In this document: positions 20,223 through 28,109 of the stretch, piece by piece | Position numbering within the stretch: the stretch's first letter is position 1 | Layout of the letters: each line of letters starts with the position of its first letter | NCBI GenBank assembly: GCA_965247385.1 | Contig: CBDFHG010000002.1 | Coordinates: 310,001-374,000 of the forward strand | Direction of reading: 5' to 3' | Origin: Thermohalobaculum sp965247385 | GTDB taxonomy: Bacteria > Pseudomonadota > Alphaproteobacteria > Rhodobacterales > Rhodobacteraceae | DNA: 64,000 nt | The notes under the pieces: model-generated | The model's database searches: none | Seen by the model: only the letters and a program-made list of their open reading frames with translations | What the model was told of the DNA's origin: nothing | Program-made: the position numbers and the translations under genes

Positions 20223-20951
20223 GTGGCGGCGACCAGATCGAAAACCTTTGTGCTGCTGCACGGCGCCTGGCATGGCGGCTGGTGTTGGGAACGGGTGGCC
20301 GGGTTGCTTCGCGCCCGGGGTCATCGGATAACGACACCGACCCAGACCGGGCTGGGCGAGCGGGCGCATCTGATGTCGCCCGATATTGACCTTTCGGTTT
20401 TCACCGCGGACCTGGTGAACCATCTGCTGTGGGAGGATCTGACGGACGTGGTTCTGGTCGGTCACAGCTTCGGTGGCAATGCCATCTCCGGCGCCGCCGA
20501 GGAGGTGCCCGAGCGGATCACGCGCCTAGTTTATCTCGACGCGCTGGTGCCCACCAGTGGCCGGTCACCGTTCGACGAAATGCCCCAGGGCCTAGCCGCC
20601 GAGCGCACACGCCTGGCCGATGCAACCAGCGGCGGGCTGAGCATCCCGGCGCCGCCAGCCGCAGCCTTCGGCGTCACCGACCCGGCCGACGCCACCTGGC
20701 TGGAGGCGCGCCTCACGCCACACCCGCTGAAGACTTTTGCCACCGCACAGAGCTTCCGGGGCGAACCGGGCAACGGCTTGCCCGCCGAATATATCCTGTG
20801 TAACGACCAGGCTTATGGACCGTTGGAGGACGCGCGCAGCCGCGCCCGCGCGATCGGCTGGCCGGTGCGCGAGATCGCCACCTGCCACGACGCCATGGTG
20901 ACAGCGCCGGAGGCACTGGCTAACCTGTTGGAGAGGGAGCCGCAACGATGA
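20223..20951 (+). CDS. Alpha/beta-fold hydrolase (esterase-like)
   Basis: About 242 residues if translation begins at the GTG at 20223; the open frame continues upstream without homology, so the start is uncertain. Typical fold features are FVLLHGAWHGGWCW with oxyanion HG, the nucleophile elbow VLVGHSFGGN and a C-terminal histidine in ATCHDAM. This pattern resembles the salicylate/pyrethroid-esterase-like branch of the superfamily. The stop overlaps the hpt start (ATGA), so the two are probably co-translated. The substrate is unknown. Confidence 0.8.
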   Translation: MAATRSKTFVLLHGAWHGGWCWERVAGLLRARGHRITTPTQTGLGERAHLMSPDIDLSVFTADLVNHLLWEDLTDVVLVGHSFGGNAISGAAEEVPERITRLVYLDALVPTSGRSPFDEMPQGLAAERTRLADATSGGLSIPAPPAAAFGVTDPADATWLEARLTPHPLKTFATAQSFRGEPGNGLPAEYILCNDQAYGPLEDARSRARAIGWPVREIATCHDAMVTAPEALANLLEREPQR

Positions 20952-21481
20952 GCCGTGAATATTCCATCAAGACGATGATCTCCGCCGCCGAGATTACGGC
21001 GCGGGTCGAGGTTCTGGCCACTGAAATCAACGCCCATTTCTCCGGAACCGAGAAACTGGTGGTGGTCGGCCTGCTGCGCGGCTCGTTCATCTTCATCGCC
21101 GATCTGGTGCGCCGGCTCGATTTGCCGGTCGAGGTCGACTTCATCGAGGCGTCATCTTATAGCAGCGGCACCGAAAGCTCACGCGAGGTGCGCATCCTCA
21201 AGGATCTGCGTTCGCCGATCGAGGGACTGGACGTGCTGGTGGTCGAGGACATCGTCGACACCGGCCACACGCTGAAGCACGTCCTGAAGCTGCTGGCCAC
21301 CCACCGGCCCAACCGCCTGGAGGTCTGTGCCCTGCTGTCGAAGCCGTCGCGCCGCGAGATCGAGATCAGGGCCAAATGGATCGGCTTCGGGATCCCGGAT
21401 AAATTCGTTGTGGGGTATGGGATCGACTATGCCCAGCACAACCGGAACCTGCCGTATATCGGGGCGGTGGAGTTTGGGTGA
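20948..21481 (+). CDS. hpt: Hypoxanthine phosphoribosyltransferase
   Basis: A 177-residue cytosolic purine-salvage enzyme making IMP (and possibly GMP) from the base and PRPP. The PRPP-binding loop VLVVEDIVDTGHTL is clear, preceded by VVGLLRGSFIFIADL and the flexible loop region FIEASSYSSGTESS, and followed by FVVGYGIDYAQHNRNLPYIG. The length fits bacterial Hpt. Confidence 0.95.
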   Translation: MSREYSIKTMISAAEITARVEVLATEINAHFSGTEKLVVVGLLRGSFIFIADLVRRLDLPVEVDFIEASSYSSGTESSREVRILKDLRSPIEGLDVLVVEDIVDTGHTLKHVLKLLATHRPNRLEVCALLSKPSRREIEIRAKWIGFGIPDKFVVGYGIDYAQHNRNLPYIGAVEFG

Positions 21482-21525
21482 GCGCACCCGGGGATGCGGA
21501 CCAGCATCGTTCCCGCCAAACAACC

Positions 21526-21553
21526 TGTCATCCCCGCGAAAGCGGGGATGACA
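21526..21553. repeat. 28-bp palindrome, same core as the repeat at 1569-1636
   Basis: A nearly perfect palindrome beginning TGTCATCCCCGCG and ending CGCGGGGATGACA when both strands are compared. It lies 45 bp after the hpt stop and could act as a terminator hairpin. It shares its arm with the longer palindrome upstream in the window, indicating a dispersed repeat family. Confidence 0.85.
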
Positions 21554-21756
21554 GCAGCCAATCCGGCGTGTCCGCTTTCGGGGGTGGGTTCAACTGATCG
21601 CTGCAACACATTGCCCAAACTTCTCTGCGGGCGTTTGATATTGTAGCGTCTTGCGCGGCCTTTCATTTGGGAATTATATGCCAAAGTGCCATTTACCTAT
21701 TGCACTCAATGGGACTCTCGTATAATCCAATGGCACTGAAGGAAAGGGAGTGAACG

Positions 21757-22698
21757 ATGCACAAGGCCCCCGGTAAAAGCCATCGCAAGGGAATTAGCCT
21801 GGTTAAACTGATTGATATGTTCCCCAGCGATGATGTTGCGAGAGAGTGGTTCGAATCCAGGATATGGCCGGAAGGCCCGCATTGTCCGCATTGCGGGTCG
21901 TTTGATGTGCAGGTCGGAACGGCGCATAAATCAATGACGCATCGCTGCCGCACTTGCCCGGACAAGCCCAGGTTCTCGTTGAAAACCGGCACGATACTTG
22001 AGTGCACGAAATTGGGCTATCGGACATGGGCAATAGCTGTTTACATGCTGATTACGAACCTCAAGGGCGTGTCCAGCATGAAGCTGCATCGTGATTTGAA
22101 GATCACACAGAAATCCGCCTGGCACTTGATGCACCGGCTTCGCAAGTCATCTGATGCCCGCGGCTTGAAGTGTTTTTCAGGCCCGGTTGAAGTCGATGAG
22201 ACTTGCATCGGCGGCAAGGAGAAGAACAAGCACGCTGACAAGAAGCTCCGCGCCGGCAGGGGTGGTGTCGGCAAGTCGATCATTGTGGGGGCCAAGGACC
22301 GCTAAACCAACCGCGTGAATGCCGCCGTGACAAGCGGGACGGACGCCAGGACGCTTCAGGAGTTTGTCGGCGATCACGCTGCCGAGGGGGCGACAGTCTG
22401 CACAGACGATCACGGCGGGTATCGGGGGATGGCGTTCGAGCATGAGACCGTCAGGCACAGTGTCGGCGAGTATGTGAACGGCATGGCCCACACCAACGGG
22501 ATCGAATCCTTCTGGTCGATGCTCAAGCGGGGCTATCACGGCACCTGCCACCACATGAGCAGCAAGCACCTTGGCCGCTATGTCGTTGAGTTCGCCGCGC
22601 GCCATAATATCCGTGAATCTGATACCGCCGATCAGATGGGCGCGTTAGCAACTGGAATGAGAGGGAAGCGGTTGCGGTTGCGGGAGTTGATCGCATGA
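21757..22698 (+). pseudogene. IS1595-family transposase with one in-frame stop
   Basis: About 313 codons in a single frame. The N-terminal zinc-ribbon is visible (CPHCGSFDV and CRTCPDKPRF), followed by SLKTGTILECTKLGYRTW, the first catalytic block VEVDETCIGGKEKNKH, then TDDHGGYRGM and HTNGIESFWSMLKRGYHGTCHH. A TAA at 22303-22305 interrupts the frame between the first and second catalytic Asp blocks, where the family has a charged residue. A single base reversal would restore it. Confidence 0.88.
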
Positions 22699-22767
22699 CT
22701 CCAGATGAACGTATGACCCATTCCGCCTTTGTGACACGGAACAATTCGTGGGCTGGCAACCCTGTCA

Positions 22768-23163
22768 TACCATCGTGGGTGGACATAAGAAATGTTGGGC
22801 TGGATCAGTCGCCTGGCAGGCGGTCTCCCGTTCCAGGCTCGCCGCACGGCGTCGGCGGTTCTCCCGACCGAGTTCGGTCACCGGGCCGGGTTCGGGCGTG
22901 CCCGGACGTATCTCGCGGCGCGCCTGGCGCGCGGCCTTGCGGTCGGCCTGGGTGAGGGTGGGACCCATGTGTTCGGTTGCCTCGCGTACCCAGCGGTCGG
23001 CCTCGATGGTGTTGCCCCGTGCGCGGGCTTCGGCCTCGCGCTCCTTGCAGGAGCGGTGATCGAGACGCAGGTCGAGACGCGCGCGCTCGTATGCCTCATT
23101 GAACATCGAGGCCCAGACGCTGCGGAGGTAGCGGGCCTCGCTCCGGCCGTTCCATTGGCTTAA
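22768..23163 (-). pseudogene. MobA/MobL-type relaxase fragment inside the IS1595 element
   Basis: On the minus strand the frame reads FNEAYERARLDLRLDHRS, then a charged stretch, then EATEHMGPTLTQADR. The DHRS and EHMGP pair matches the DHRS...EP(T)xHLGP region of MobA/MobL (Ti TraA-like) conjugative relaxases. No start region or N-terminal catalytic domain is present. It occupies the gap between the transposase stop and the small passenger gene. Confidence 0.6.
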
Positions 23164-23192
23164 ATCGGTGTACTGCCGTGAAAGGAGTAGCA

Positions 23193-23345
23193 ATGACTTC
23201 CAAAGACAAACCAACTGTCGTGGTGAAACCTCACAGCTATCAGCCGACAAAGGCCGAGAAGGAAGAAACTGTTGGCTATAAGGCTTCGCAAGATGAAGTC
23301 GTCAAAGCCTTGTTTCGCCAAGTCATTGTTAAGAATGAGGATTAA
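23193..23345 (+). CDS. 50-residue passenger protein of the IS1595 element
   Basis: A small gene with a strong ribosome-binding site (AAAGGAG, 7 bp before the ATG). The product is hydrophilic and charged, beginning MTSKDKPTVVVKPHSYQPTK and ending with ALFRQVIVKNED. It ends 30 bp before the right terminal repeat, so it belongs to the mobile element. Small unknown proteins occur in IS1595-type elements; the function is unknown. Confidence 0.6.
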   Translation: MTSKDKPTVVVKPHSYQPTKAEKEETVGYKASQDEVVKALFRQVIVKNED

Positions 23346-23600
23346 CGGGCAATGGCACTTTGGCATATAATTCCCTTTCATTTAGGTGCCGTGCCACTGC
23401 GCTGAGCTTTGCCTGACTATACTGGGACAAGTCGGTTCCTCTCGGGAAATATTGTCGGAGCAGCCGATTGGTGTTCTCGTTGGAACCGCGTTGCCACGGG
23501 CTTTTGGGATCACAAAAATAGACTTCAACGTTGGTCGCCAGTGTCAGGCGCTAATGATCCACTTGAAGCTATGCCCAAAAGTTGGTGGTTCTTCGACGTA

Positions 23601-23712
23601 TCAAGTGGATTTGACCATATCTCCGAGCGAGGCTGCGATCAAGTAGATCATGGTGATGAAGGTCTCGGTGTTGCGGTAGCCTCTTGGCTGGCGAGCCGCA
23701 CCGAGAAGATCG
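23601..23712 (-). pseudogene. ISL3-like transposase, C-terminal end
   Basis: The minus-strand frame reads GAARQPRGYRNTETFITMIY and ends LIAASLGDMVKST with a stop at 23601-23603, 14 bp from the element end. The RGYRN motif followed by a hydrophobic helix is typical of the C-terminus of ISL3-type transposases. The upstream part of the gene is displaced to 25690-25903. Confidence 0.6.
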
Positions 23713-23819
23713 GCGTCGGTCTCCTGATGGATGTGGGCGGGGATGATATCCGCCCGGTCAGCCGGGCGGGCTCCCAGACAATCGTCGACTTCATTGAGGG
23801 CCTCTCCCCCCCGATCCCC

Positions 23820-24312
23820 GCACCTTGCAACGCGAGTTCGATGCCAGCGACTGGCAAGGCGAGATCGTGGCGGCGAACTCGCGGACCGGGTCGAGGTCGC
23901 CTATAACCCAGCCGGGCGCGGCTGGGGCCTGCGGATTGTGGTCAATGTGGGCACGATGGGGCATTTCTGCGTCCAGGATCGGTTCACAGGGTTCGGCCGC
24001 TACTTCATCCAGGTCTGGACGACGCGGCCGCGGGGAACGGAGTTTCGCGCCGTCGTCACGCCGGCCGACAAACCGAGCGGCCAGCGTGTGCAGTACGACG
24101 CCGTGACTGGCCGGATGGTCCATGGAGACCGCGCCCGCGGCGTGCTCTGGGCCGGCCACCTGCAGGAGACGATCCCGCAGGCGGTCTACTCGCTCTGCCC
24201 GCGCTTTCCGGATCGCCGCGATCTCGGCTTCGAGGTCAACCTGAAGCAGAAGTCGACGGATTACCGCGACCTGGTCGCCCAGGACCCCGCGGCGGTGCTG
24301 AAAGGCTTGTAA
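23820..24312 (+). pseudogene. Unrecognised protein, 5'-broken and frameshifted
   Basis: The frame from about 23825 reads LQREFDASDWQGEIVAANS; after a shift near 23880 the frame to 24312 continues RVEVAYNPAGRGWGLRIVVN, then a region rich in aromatic residues (GFGRYFIQVWTT), and ends VAQDPAAVLKGL. The two pieces read as one protein of about 160 residues. Codon use is G+C-rich like the chromosome. I do not recognise the family; a phage or plasmid origin is only a guess. No start codon with a ribosome-binding site is visible. Confidence 0.45.
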
Positions 24313-24420
24313 CTGGCGGGGAGGCGCCGCGGGAAGAGGAAGGTGTTCTTCATGATGTATATAAAGCGGCGCCTCGAAGCGGCGGCGGACATCCGGCGCG
24401 GCGGCGCGCCCCCCGCCCGC

Positions 24421-24993
24421 TCAGGTTCCGAGCAGGAGCGTCGAGACGAGCACGCCCGCGATCGCGATCATGCAGCCGACCATCCAGCGCAACTGCGTGG
24501 TCTGGCCCTCGGCGATCTTCGTATACCGCTCGGCATTCCTGGTATCACTCTCGGCGATCTTCGTCTCAAGCCGGGACTCGGTGCCAGCGATCTCCGTGCG
24601 CAGGCTCTCGATCTTCGCATACCGCTCGGCATTCCTGGCATCACTCTCGGCGATCTTCGTCTCAAGCCGGGACTCGCTGCCGGCGATCTCCCCTCGCACC
24701 TCGGCCATCCCCTCGGCGATCTTCGCATGCCGCTCGGCATTCTTGGTATCACTCTCGGCGATCTCCGTACGCACCTCGGCGATCCCCGCGGCGATCTCCC
24801 CGCGCACCTCGGCTATCCCCGCGGCGCTCTCCGCGGTGAGGTCGGCCTTGAGGAGCGCGAGATCGTCCTTCGTGGCGAGGGTTTCGGTCAGGGCGCCGCC
24901 AACGGTTTCGATAATGGCCTCGGCCTGCGCCTCTTCGACGCCAGTGGCGGTGAGCCGCTTCATCGCCTTGAGAGTATCGAACGCCATGGTCAT
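24421..24993 (-). CDS. DUF1640/CCDC90-like coiled-coil protein with C-terminal membrane anchor
   Basis: A 190-residue protein starting at the ATG at 24991-24993 (MTMAFDTLKAMKRLTATGVE), preceded by GGAG. The N-terminal FDTLKAMKRL...EEAQAEAIIETVGGAL block resembles the DUF1640 family. Residues about 55-160 form a long coiled coil made of near-identical repeats around KIAESDTRNAERY.KI (three copies) alternating with ESRLETKI. The last about 20 residues (MVGCMIAIAGVLVSTLLLG) are a membrane segment. It is cargo inside the ISL3-like ends. Function unknown; such proteins are likely membrane-anchored oligomers. Confidence 0.7.
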   Translation of the reverse strand: MTMAFDTLKAMKRLTATGVEEAQAEAIIETVGGALTETLATKDDLALLKADLTAESAAGIAEVRGEIAAGIAEVRTEIAESDTKNAERHAKIAEGMAEVRGEIAGSESRLETKIAESDARNAERYAKIESLRTEIAGTESRLETKIAESDTRNAERYTKIAEGQTTQLRWMVGCMIAIAGVLVSTLLLGT

Positions 24994-25128
24994 CCTTGCC
25001 GTCTCCTGCCAATCGCGTCCGCCGCGCGCCAAAAGGATATACGTTCCGCGCGCCCGCGTCAAAGCCTGCCCGGCCACCCTCCGCGCCCTGCCCTGGCAGC
25101 GGCGTCTCTCTCGCCGATCTCCCATCCA

Positions 25129-25689
25129 GTGGGACCGGCGCGCGGGCACGAGCGGCCCGACAAAGCGCGAACATTCGGGAACACATGGCGAACACGCGCC
25201 CTCGCCGTCCTCTCCGCCGCCGCCCTCGCCGCGCTCCTGGCCGGGCCGGCACCGGCCCTCGCCCAGGCTCAGCCTTTTCCTGATCCGGTTCTTCCGCTTG
25301 TGTTTCCGGCCTGTCCGGAAGCGGCTCTCACCGAGGCGCTTTCAGCCGGCTCCGCGGGCGCGGTGCTGCGCGCCGCCGAGCGGGCGCGGATCGCGCTTGG
25401 CCTCTGCCGCACCCGCGCCCGGCTGATGGCGGAGATCACCGAGCATCATGCCCGGGTCGTGGCGGCGCTGGCGCCGCCGCCGCCCGATACCCCGGATGAC
25501 AGCGAATACCACGCCGCGCGGATTGACGGCCTCGAGGAGAAACTCGCCAGCGCCACCGCCAGGATCGCGCAGCTGCTCGCGCATGCGGAGATGCGCGTGG
25601 TCGCGATCTGGTGCGCGCCGGTTGAAAGCACCGCCCCGGATGACAGCGAAGGCCCCTGCCGGGCACTGGCTCTTGCCCTGGCGGCCTGA
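25129..25689 (+). CDS. Putative exported protein of unknown function
   Basis: About 186 residues from a GTG at 25129; the open frame continues upstream opposite the coiled-coil gene, but that part is a repetitive shadow. A signal peptide is visible (TRALAVLSAAALAALLAGPA, then PALAQA). The mature part has paired cysteines (FPACPEAAL, ALGLCRTR), a PPPPDTPDDSE linker and a helical EEKLASATARIAQLLAHAE stretch. No family is recognised. The last codons abut the ISL3 transposase fragment, so the C-terminus may be altered. No good ribosome-binding site was found, hence modest confidence. Confidence 0.45.
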   Translation: MGPARGHERPDKARTFGNTWRTRALAVLSAAALAALLAGPAPALAQAQPFPDPVLPLVFPACPEAALTEALSAGSAGAVLRAAERARIALGLCRTRARLMAEITEHHARVVAALAPPPPDTPDDSEYHAARIDGLEEKLASATARIAQLLAHAEMRVVAIWCAPVESTAPDDSEGPCRALALALAA

Positions 25690-25903
25690 CACAGTCCGTT
25701 CATTGCTTCCATGCGGGCGTTGCTGTGGATTGACGTCCAACGTTCGAGAATGCGCTTCTGATGTTTTTTGACCGTCTCCAGAGCCTTGCGAACGGCTTCG
25801 ATCCGCGGATCGTCTCCGATCTGTTCGTGTCGAGACGCTGTTCGACCAGCCGCCATGGTGGCGTAACCCCGAGGCCAAGAGCCAATACATCCTGAGCATC
25901 CAT
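25690..25903 (-). pseudogene. ISL3-like transposase, N-terminus joined to a C-terminal segment by internal deletion
   Basis: From an ATG at 25901-25903, preceded by GGAGAGGG, the product begins MDAQDVLALGLGVTPPWRLV, the usual ISL3 transposase start. After about 30 codons it jumps, in another frame, to the late region IEAVRKALETVKKHQKRIL and on to ARMEAMNGLCQAARARA, which precedes the RGYRN end found at 23601-23712. The central catalytic region is gone. Confidence 0.65.
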
Positions 25904-26098
25904 CGCCTGTCCCTCTCCGTTGTTGTCAATGATGACAGAGGGTAGCTGATTACGCCCTAAATGATTCCCTGAATTCCACTTCCAACGTCGAAGAGCCAAA
26001 AAATCACTCCGGGTTATGCGCAAAAAAGCCGGCGGAATAATCAATTCCTCAAATCCATTTTGACCGCATAACCTTCATGCGATTCCCCTGATCGTGTT

Positions 26099-26977
26099 CT
26101 AGAGCAGCGGTAATCGCGGCACTACCTTGCGATACAGGTGCCAGGTGGCGTGCCCGAGCACCGGCATGACAATGATGAGGCCGAGGAACAGCGGTATCGA
26201 CCCGATCACCAGGCCGCCCGAGACAATCAGCCCCCATGCGGCCATGGGGCCCGGGTTTGCAAGCACCACGCGGACCGAGGTCATGATTGCGATGCGGACC
26301 CCAACGTCGCGATCGAGCAACATCGGGAACGACACGACGCTGATCGTCAGCACTACCAAGGCAAAGACGAATCCGACGCCCATGCCGATACCGGCCAATG
26401 TCCAGCCCGCGTTGGTCGTGAGAACGTCGCGGATGAACGTGGTGATTGAGGCTGGTGGCTCGGGCCCAAGGGTTAACACGTAGATAACCTGGGCCGCCCC
26501 CAGCCAGACCAGAAAGATCACCAGAAGCACAAGGCCCAGCGCCGCGATCGCGCCGATCGAGGGCGAGCCGATCACACCGAAAGCGTCCGCCCAGGTCGTG
26601 GCGATGCCTCGCTCACGCCGCCGGCTCATCTCATAGAGACCCACCGCCGCGATCGGACCGAGGAGCGCGAACCCGGAGGCAATCGGAAACAGCAACGGAA
26701 ACAGATCGGTTCGGAACGCGAACGACGAAAGAATTAAACCGGCCACAGGGTAGACGATGCAGATGAAGGCGACATCGGTTCGTAATGCGAGGAAATCGTC
26801 CAGACCCTTGGCCAGGACCTCCCGGAGATCGGCAAACGTGATCCGGCGAACCGCCGGGAGCGGAGCATCGACACCGACCTCGCTCCCACGGACGGCATCG
26901 CCCGCCAGTCTCGCGGAATGCGCGCCGCTCTTGAGTTGTTCCGAAAGCCACTCGACGGGGTTTCGTATGGTGTCCAT
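26099..26977 (-). CDS. DUF2189-family integral membrane protein
   Basis: A 292-residue protein whose cytosolic N-terminal about 60 residues include VRRITFADLREVLAKGLDDF, followed by six or so hydrophobic helices. The motifs ASGFALLGPIAAVGLYEMSR and ATTWADAFG match the DUF2189 family common in alphaproteobacteria; its function is unknown. The ATG at 26975-26977 is preceded by AACGATC without a strong Shine-Dalgarno. It reads leftward toward the ISL3-like left end. Confidence 0.8.
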   Translation of the reverse strand: MDTIRNPVEWLSEQLKSGAHSARLAGDAVRGSEVGVDAPLPAVRRITFADLREVLAKGLDDFLALRTDVAFICIVYPVAGLILSSFAFRTDLFPLLFPIASGFALLGPIAAVGLYEMSRRRERGIATTWADAFGVIGSPSIGAIAALGLVLLVIFLVWLGAAQVIYVLTLGPEPPASITTFIRDVLTTNAGWTLAGIGMGVGFVFALVVLTISVVSFPMLLDRDVGVRIAIMTSVRVVLANPGPMAAWGLIVSGGLVIGSIPLFLGLIIVMPVLGHATWHLYRKVVPRLPLL

Positions 26978-27339
26978 GATCGTTCCTCGCTAACCGCTAG
27001 TACGAGCGGCCGCGGCGCACCCATGGCCCGGCGGTTGGTTCAGCCGCCGACCGAAAGGGAGCCGAGGCCTGCCACTCCAAGCAGTGTACTTCACCTGCCA
27101 GCCTGAGTCTTGTCCCGTCTCAAAACCGGCTTCGCGTTTTTTTACGCAACAATTTCCAGCATCAATGATGAACAGAGCCATGTTGGCATTGAGGGCGCAT
27201 CGAGACCATATCTATCGGCCGTGAAAGGTCTATCTCGTGCGAAGCTGCAAACAGGCCGAATATGTGCCATGGGTCAGGACTTACCACTTCGAACCATGTT
27301 TTCGACGGTGTCGGGAACTGCGGCTTGGTAATACTATCA
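26978..27339. other. Intergenic DNA between the DUF2189 gene and the ankyrin fragment
   Basis: No recognisable gene, RNA or repeat was found. A run of seven T at about 27138 follows GGCTTCGCG, which could be part of a weak terminator, but no clear stem is seen. Confidence 0.4.
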
Positions 27340-27690
27340 ATGATTTTCTTTCAAACCGAGATACGACCGGTATTTCCCGCGATCACTGATGCCGAAGCCT
27401 CGGCCACCGATCAAAGTATTTGGATCGTAGACCGCTACGGAAAGGAAGCCGAGCTGTTCGCAGAGCCCCTGCAGTTTCTTTACGACAGGGGCGCCGCAAT
27501 TGATATGCAAGCCAACAACGGGGTAACCGCGCTTTTTATCGCATCGAGCAGTGGGTACACGGAAGTCGTCGCAACGCTGCTGGCAAAGGGCACTGACACG
27601 AAGCCGGAATTCGAAGACGGAAGAACGGCCCCGGATGTTAAGAAACGCTACTGCTCATGGCGATGCGCGAAACATAAAGCCCGTAAATAG
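27340..27690 (+). CDS. Ankyrin-repeat protein fragment
   Basis: About 116 residues from the ATG at 27340 (an upstream in-frame ATG is at 27262). The C-terminal half carries one clear ankyrin repeat, NNGVTALFIASSSGYTEVVA then TLLAKGTDTKPE, flanked by half repeats (AEPLQFLYDRGAAIDMQA and DGRTAPDVKKRY). Bacterial ankyrin proteins mediate protein-protein contacts. The short length and the unrelated N-terminus suggest a remnant of a longer gene, as does the surrounding mobile debris. Confidence 0.5.
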   Translation: MIFFQTEIRPVFPAITDAEASATDQSIWIVDRYGKEAELFAEPLQFLYDRGAAIDMQANNGVTALFIASSSGYTEVVATLLAKGTDTKPEFEDGRTAPDVKKRYCSWRCAKHKARK

Positions 27691-28109
27691 AGGCGGTATC
27701 CTTGTCGGCCATAAATTCCGCTGCTCAGAAAACGAGCGGAAAAGGGCACCTTGGCGCTGGCAAATTGTTCTCGAACGTCGAGATATGCAAAGGATCGCAA
27801 AAGCTCTCGCAGATCGCTTTTGCGAAGCTGCTTTAGCAGACCGCTGCGACGGAGGAGTAGGCTTTAAAGCCGCTGCTCGAACTATTCGAGAGGAGGCAGC
27901 ATGACGGTCCACGCCTCGCAAAGCGCTCACAAGGAAATCGTGCTCCAGGCCCATGTGGTCGCACAGCTTGTTGCGGGCAGGGCTATGAAGAGCGGACACC
28001 GGAAGACTATAATCGCGCGAGCGCCTTGGATCGAGAGCGTGTTGTTCGCTTTGTAAGAAATACACAACCGGATGAAGGGGTCTGTTCCGGCTGAGTGGCA
28101 AATGACCCC
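27691..28109. other. Region without a confident gene
   Basis: Only short frames are present. A 51-codon frame at 27901-28056, listed separately, has a ribosome-binding site; the overlapping upstream frame ending at 27904 shows no known motif. The region ends at the left repeat of the IS1182-like element. Confidence 0.4.
27901..28056 (+). CDS. Possible small protein of unknown function
   Basis: A 51-residue frame starting MTVHASQSAHKEIVLQAHVV, with GAGGAGG 6 bp upstream of the ATG and an ATGA overlap with the preceding open frame. The product is basic with a hydrophobic end. No family is recognised and it may be a chance frame or a gene remnant. Confidence 0.25.
   Translation: MTVHASQSAHKEIVLQAHVVAQLVAGRAMKSGHRKTIIARAPWIESVLFAL

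Larger units (their letters stand above)
21669..23375. mobile_element. IS1595-family element with passenger DNA
   Basis: A 1707-bp element with at least 22-bp perfect terminal inverted repeats (GGGAATTATATGCCAAAGTG at the left; its reverse complement at the right) and an exact 8-bp target duplication TTTCATTT at 21661-21668 and 23376-23383. It holds a transposase with one nonsense codon, a MobA/MobL-relaxase-like fragment on the opposite strand, and a 50-codon small gene. The intact ends and duplication point to a fairly recent insertion. Confidence 0.92.
21590..23540 (-). pseudogene. IS30-family transposase C-terminal fragment, split by an IS1595 insertion
   Basis: Reading leftward, 23540-23376 encodes the IS30 segment VEVYFCDPKSPWQRGSNENT and on through NRLLRQYFPRGTDLSQYSQ; the reading continues after the inserted IS1595 element at 21668-21590 with RPRKTLQYQTPAEKFGQ and a stop at 21590-21592. 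Removing the insert and one 8-bp duplication gives an uninterrupted frame (ARHLNERPRKTL). The N-terminal two thirds, including the first catalytic residues, are missing. Confidence 0.85.
23587..25997. mobile_element. ISL3-like element ends enclosing unrelated cargo
   Basis: Matching ends are seen: right end GGTTCTTCGACGTATCAAGTGG from 23587 trimmed to its first 20 bases as GGTTCTTCGACGTATCAAGT, and left end (minus strand) GGCTCTTCGACGTTGGAAGT from 25997. Transposase pieces lie just inside both ends on the same strand. Between them are a broken gene of unknown family, a coiled-coil gene and an exported-protein gene. No clear target duplication is present. The 2.4-kb span with a split transposase suggests either a later insertion into the IS or a composite formed by recombination between two copies. 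Confidence 0.6.

Noticed and set aside
24343..25128. Long plus-strand open frame with leucine/glycine-proline repeats upstream of the exported protein
   Set aside because: The repeats are the antisense image of the coiled-coil repeats of the minus-strand gene at 24421-24993; only the part with a signal peptide after 25129 looks real.
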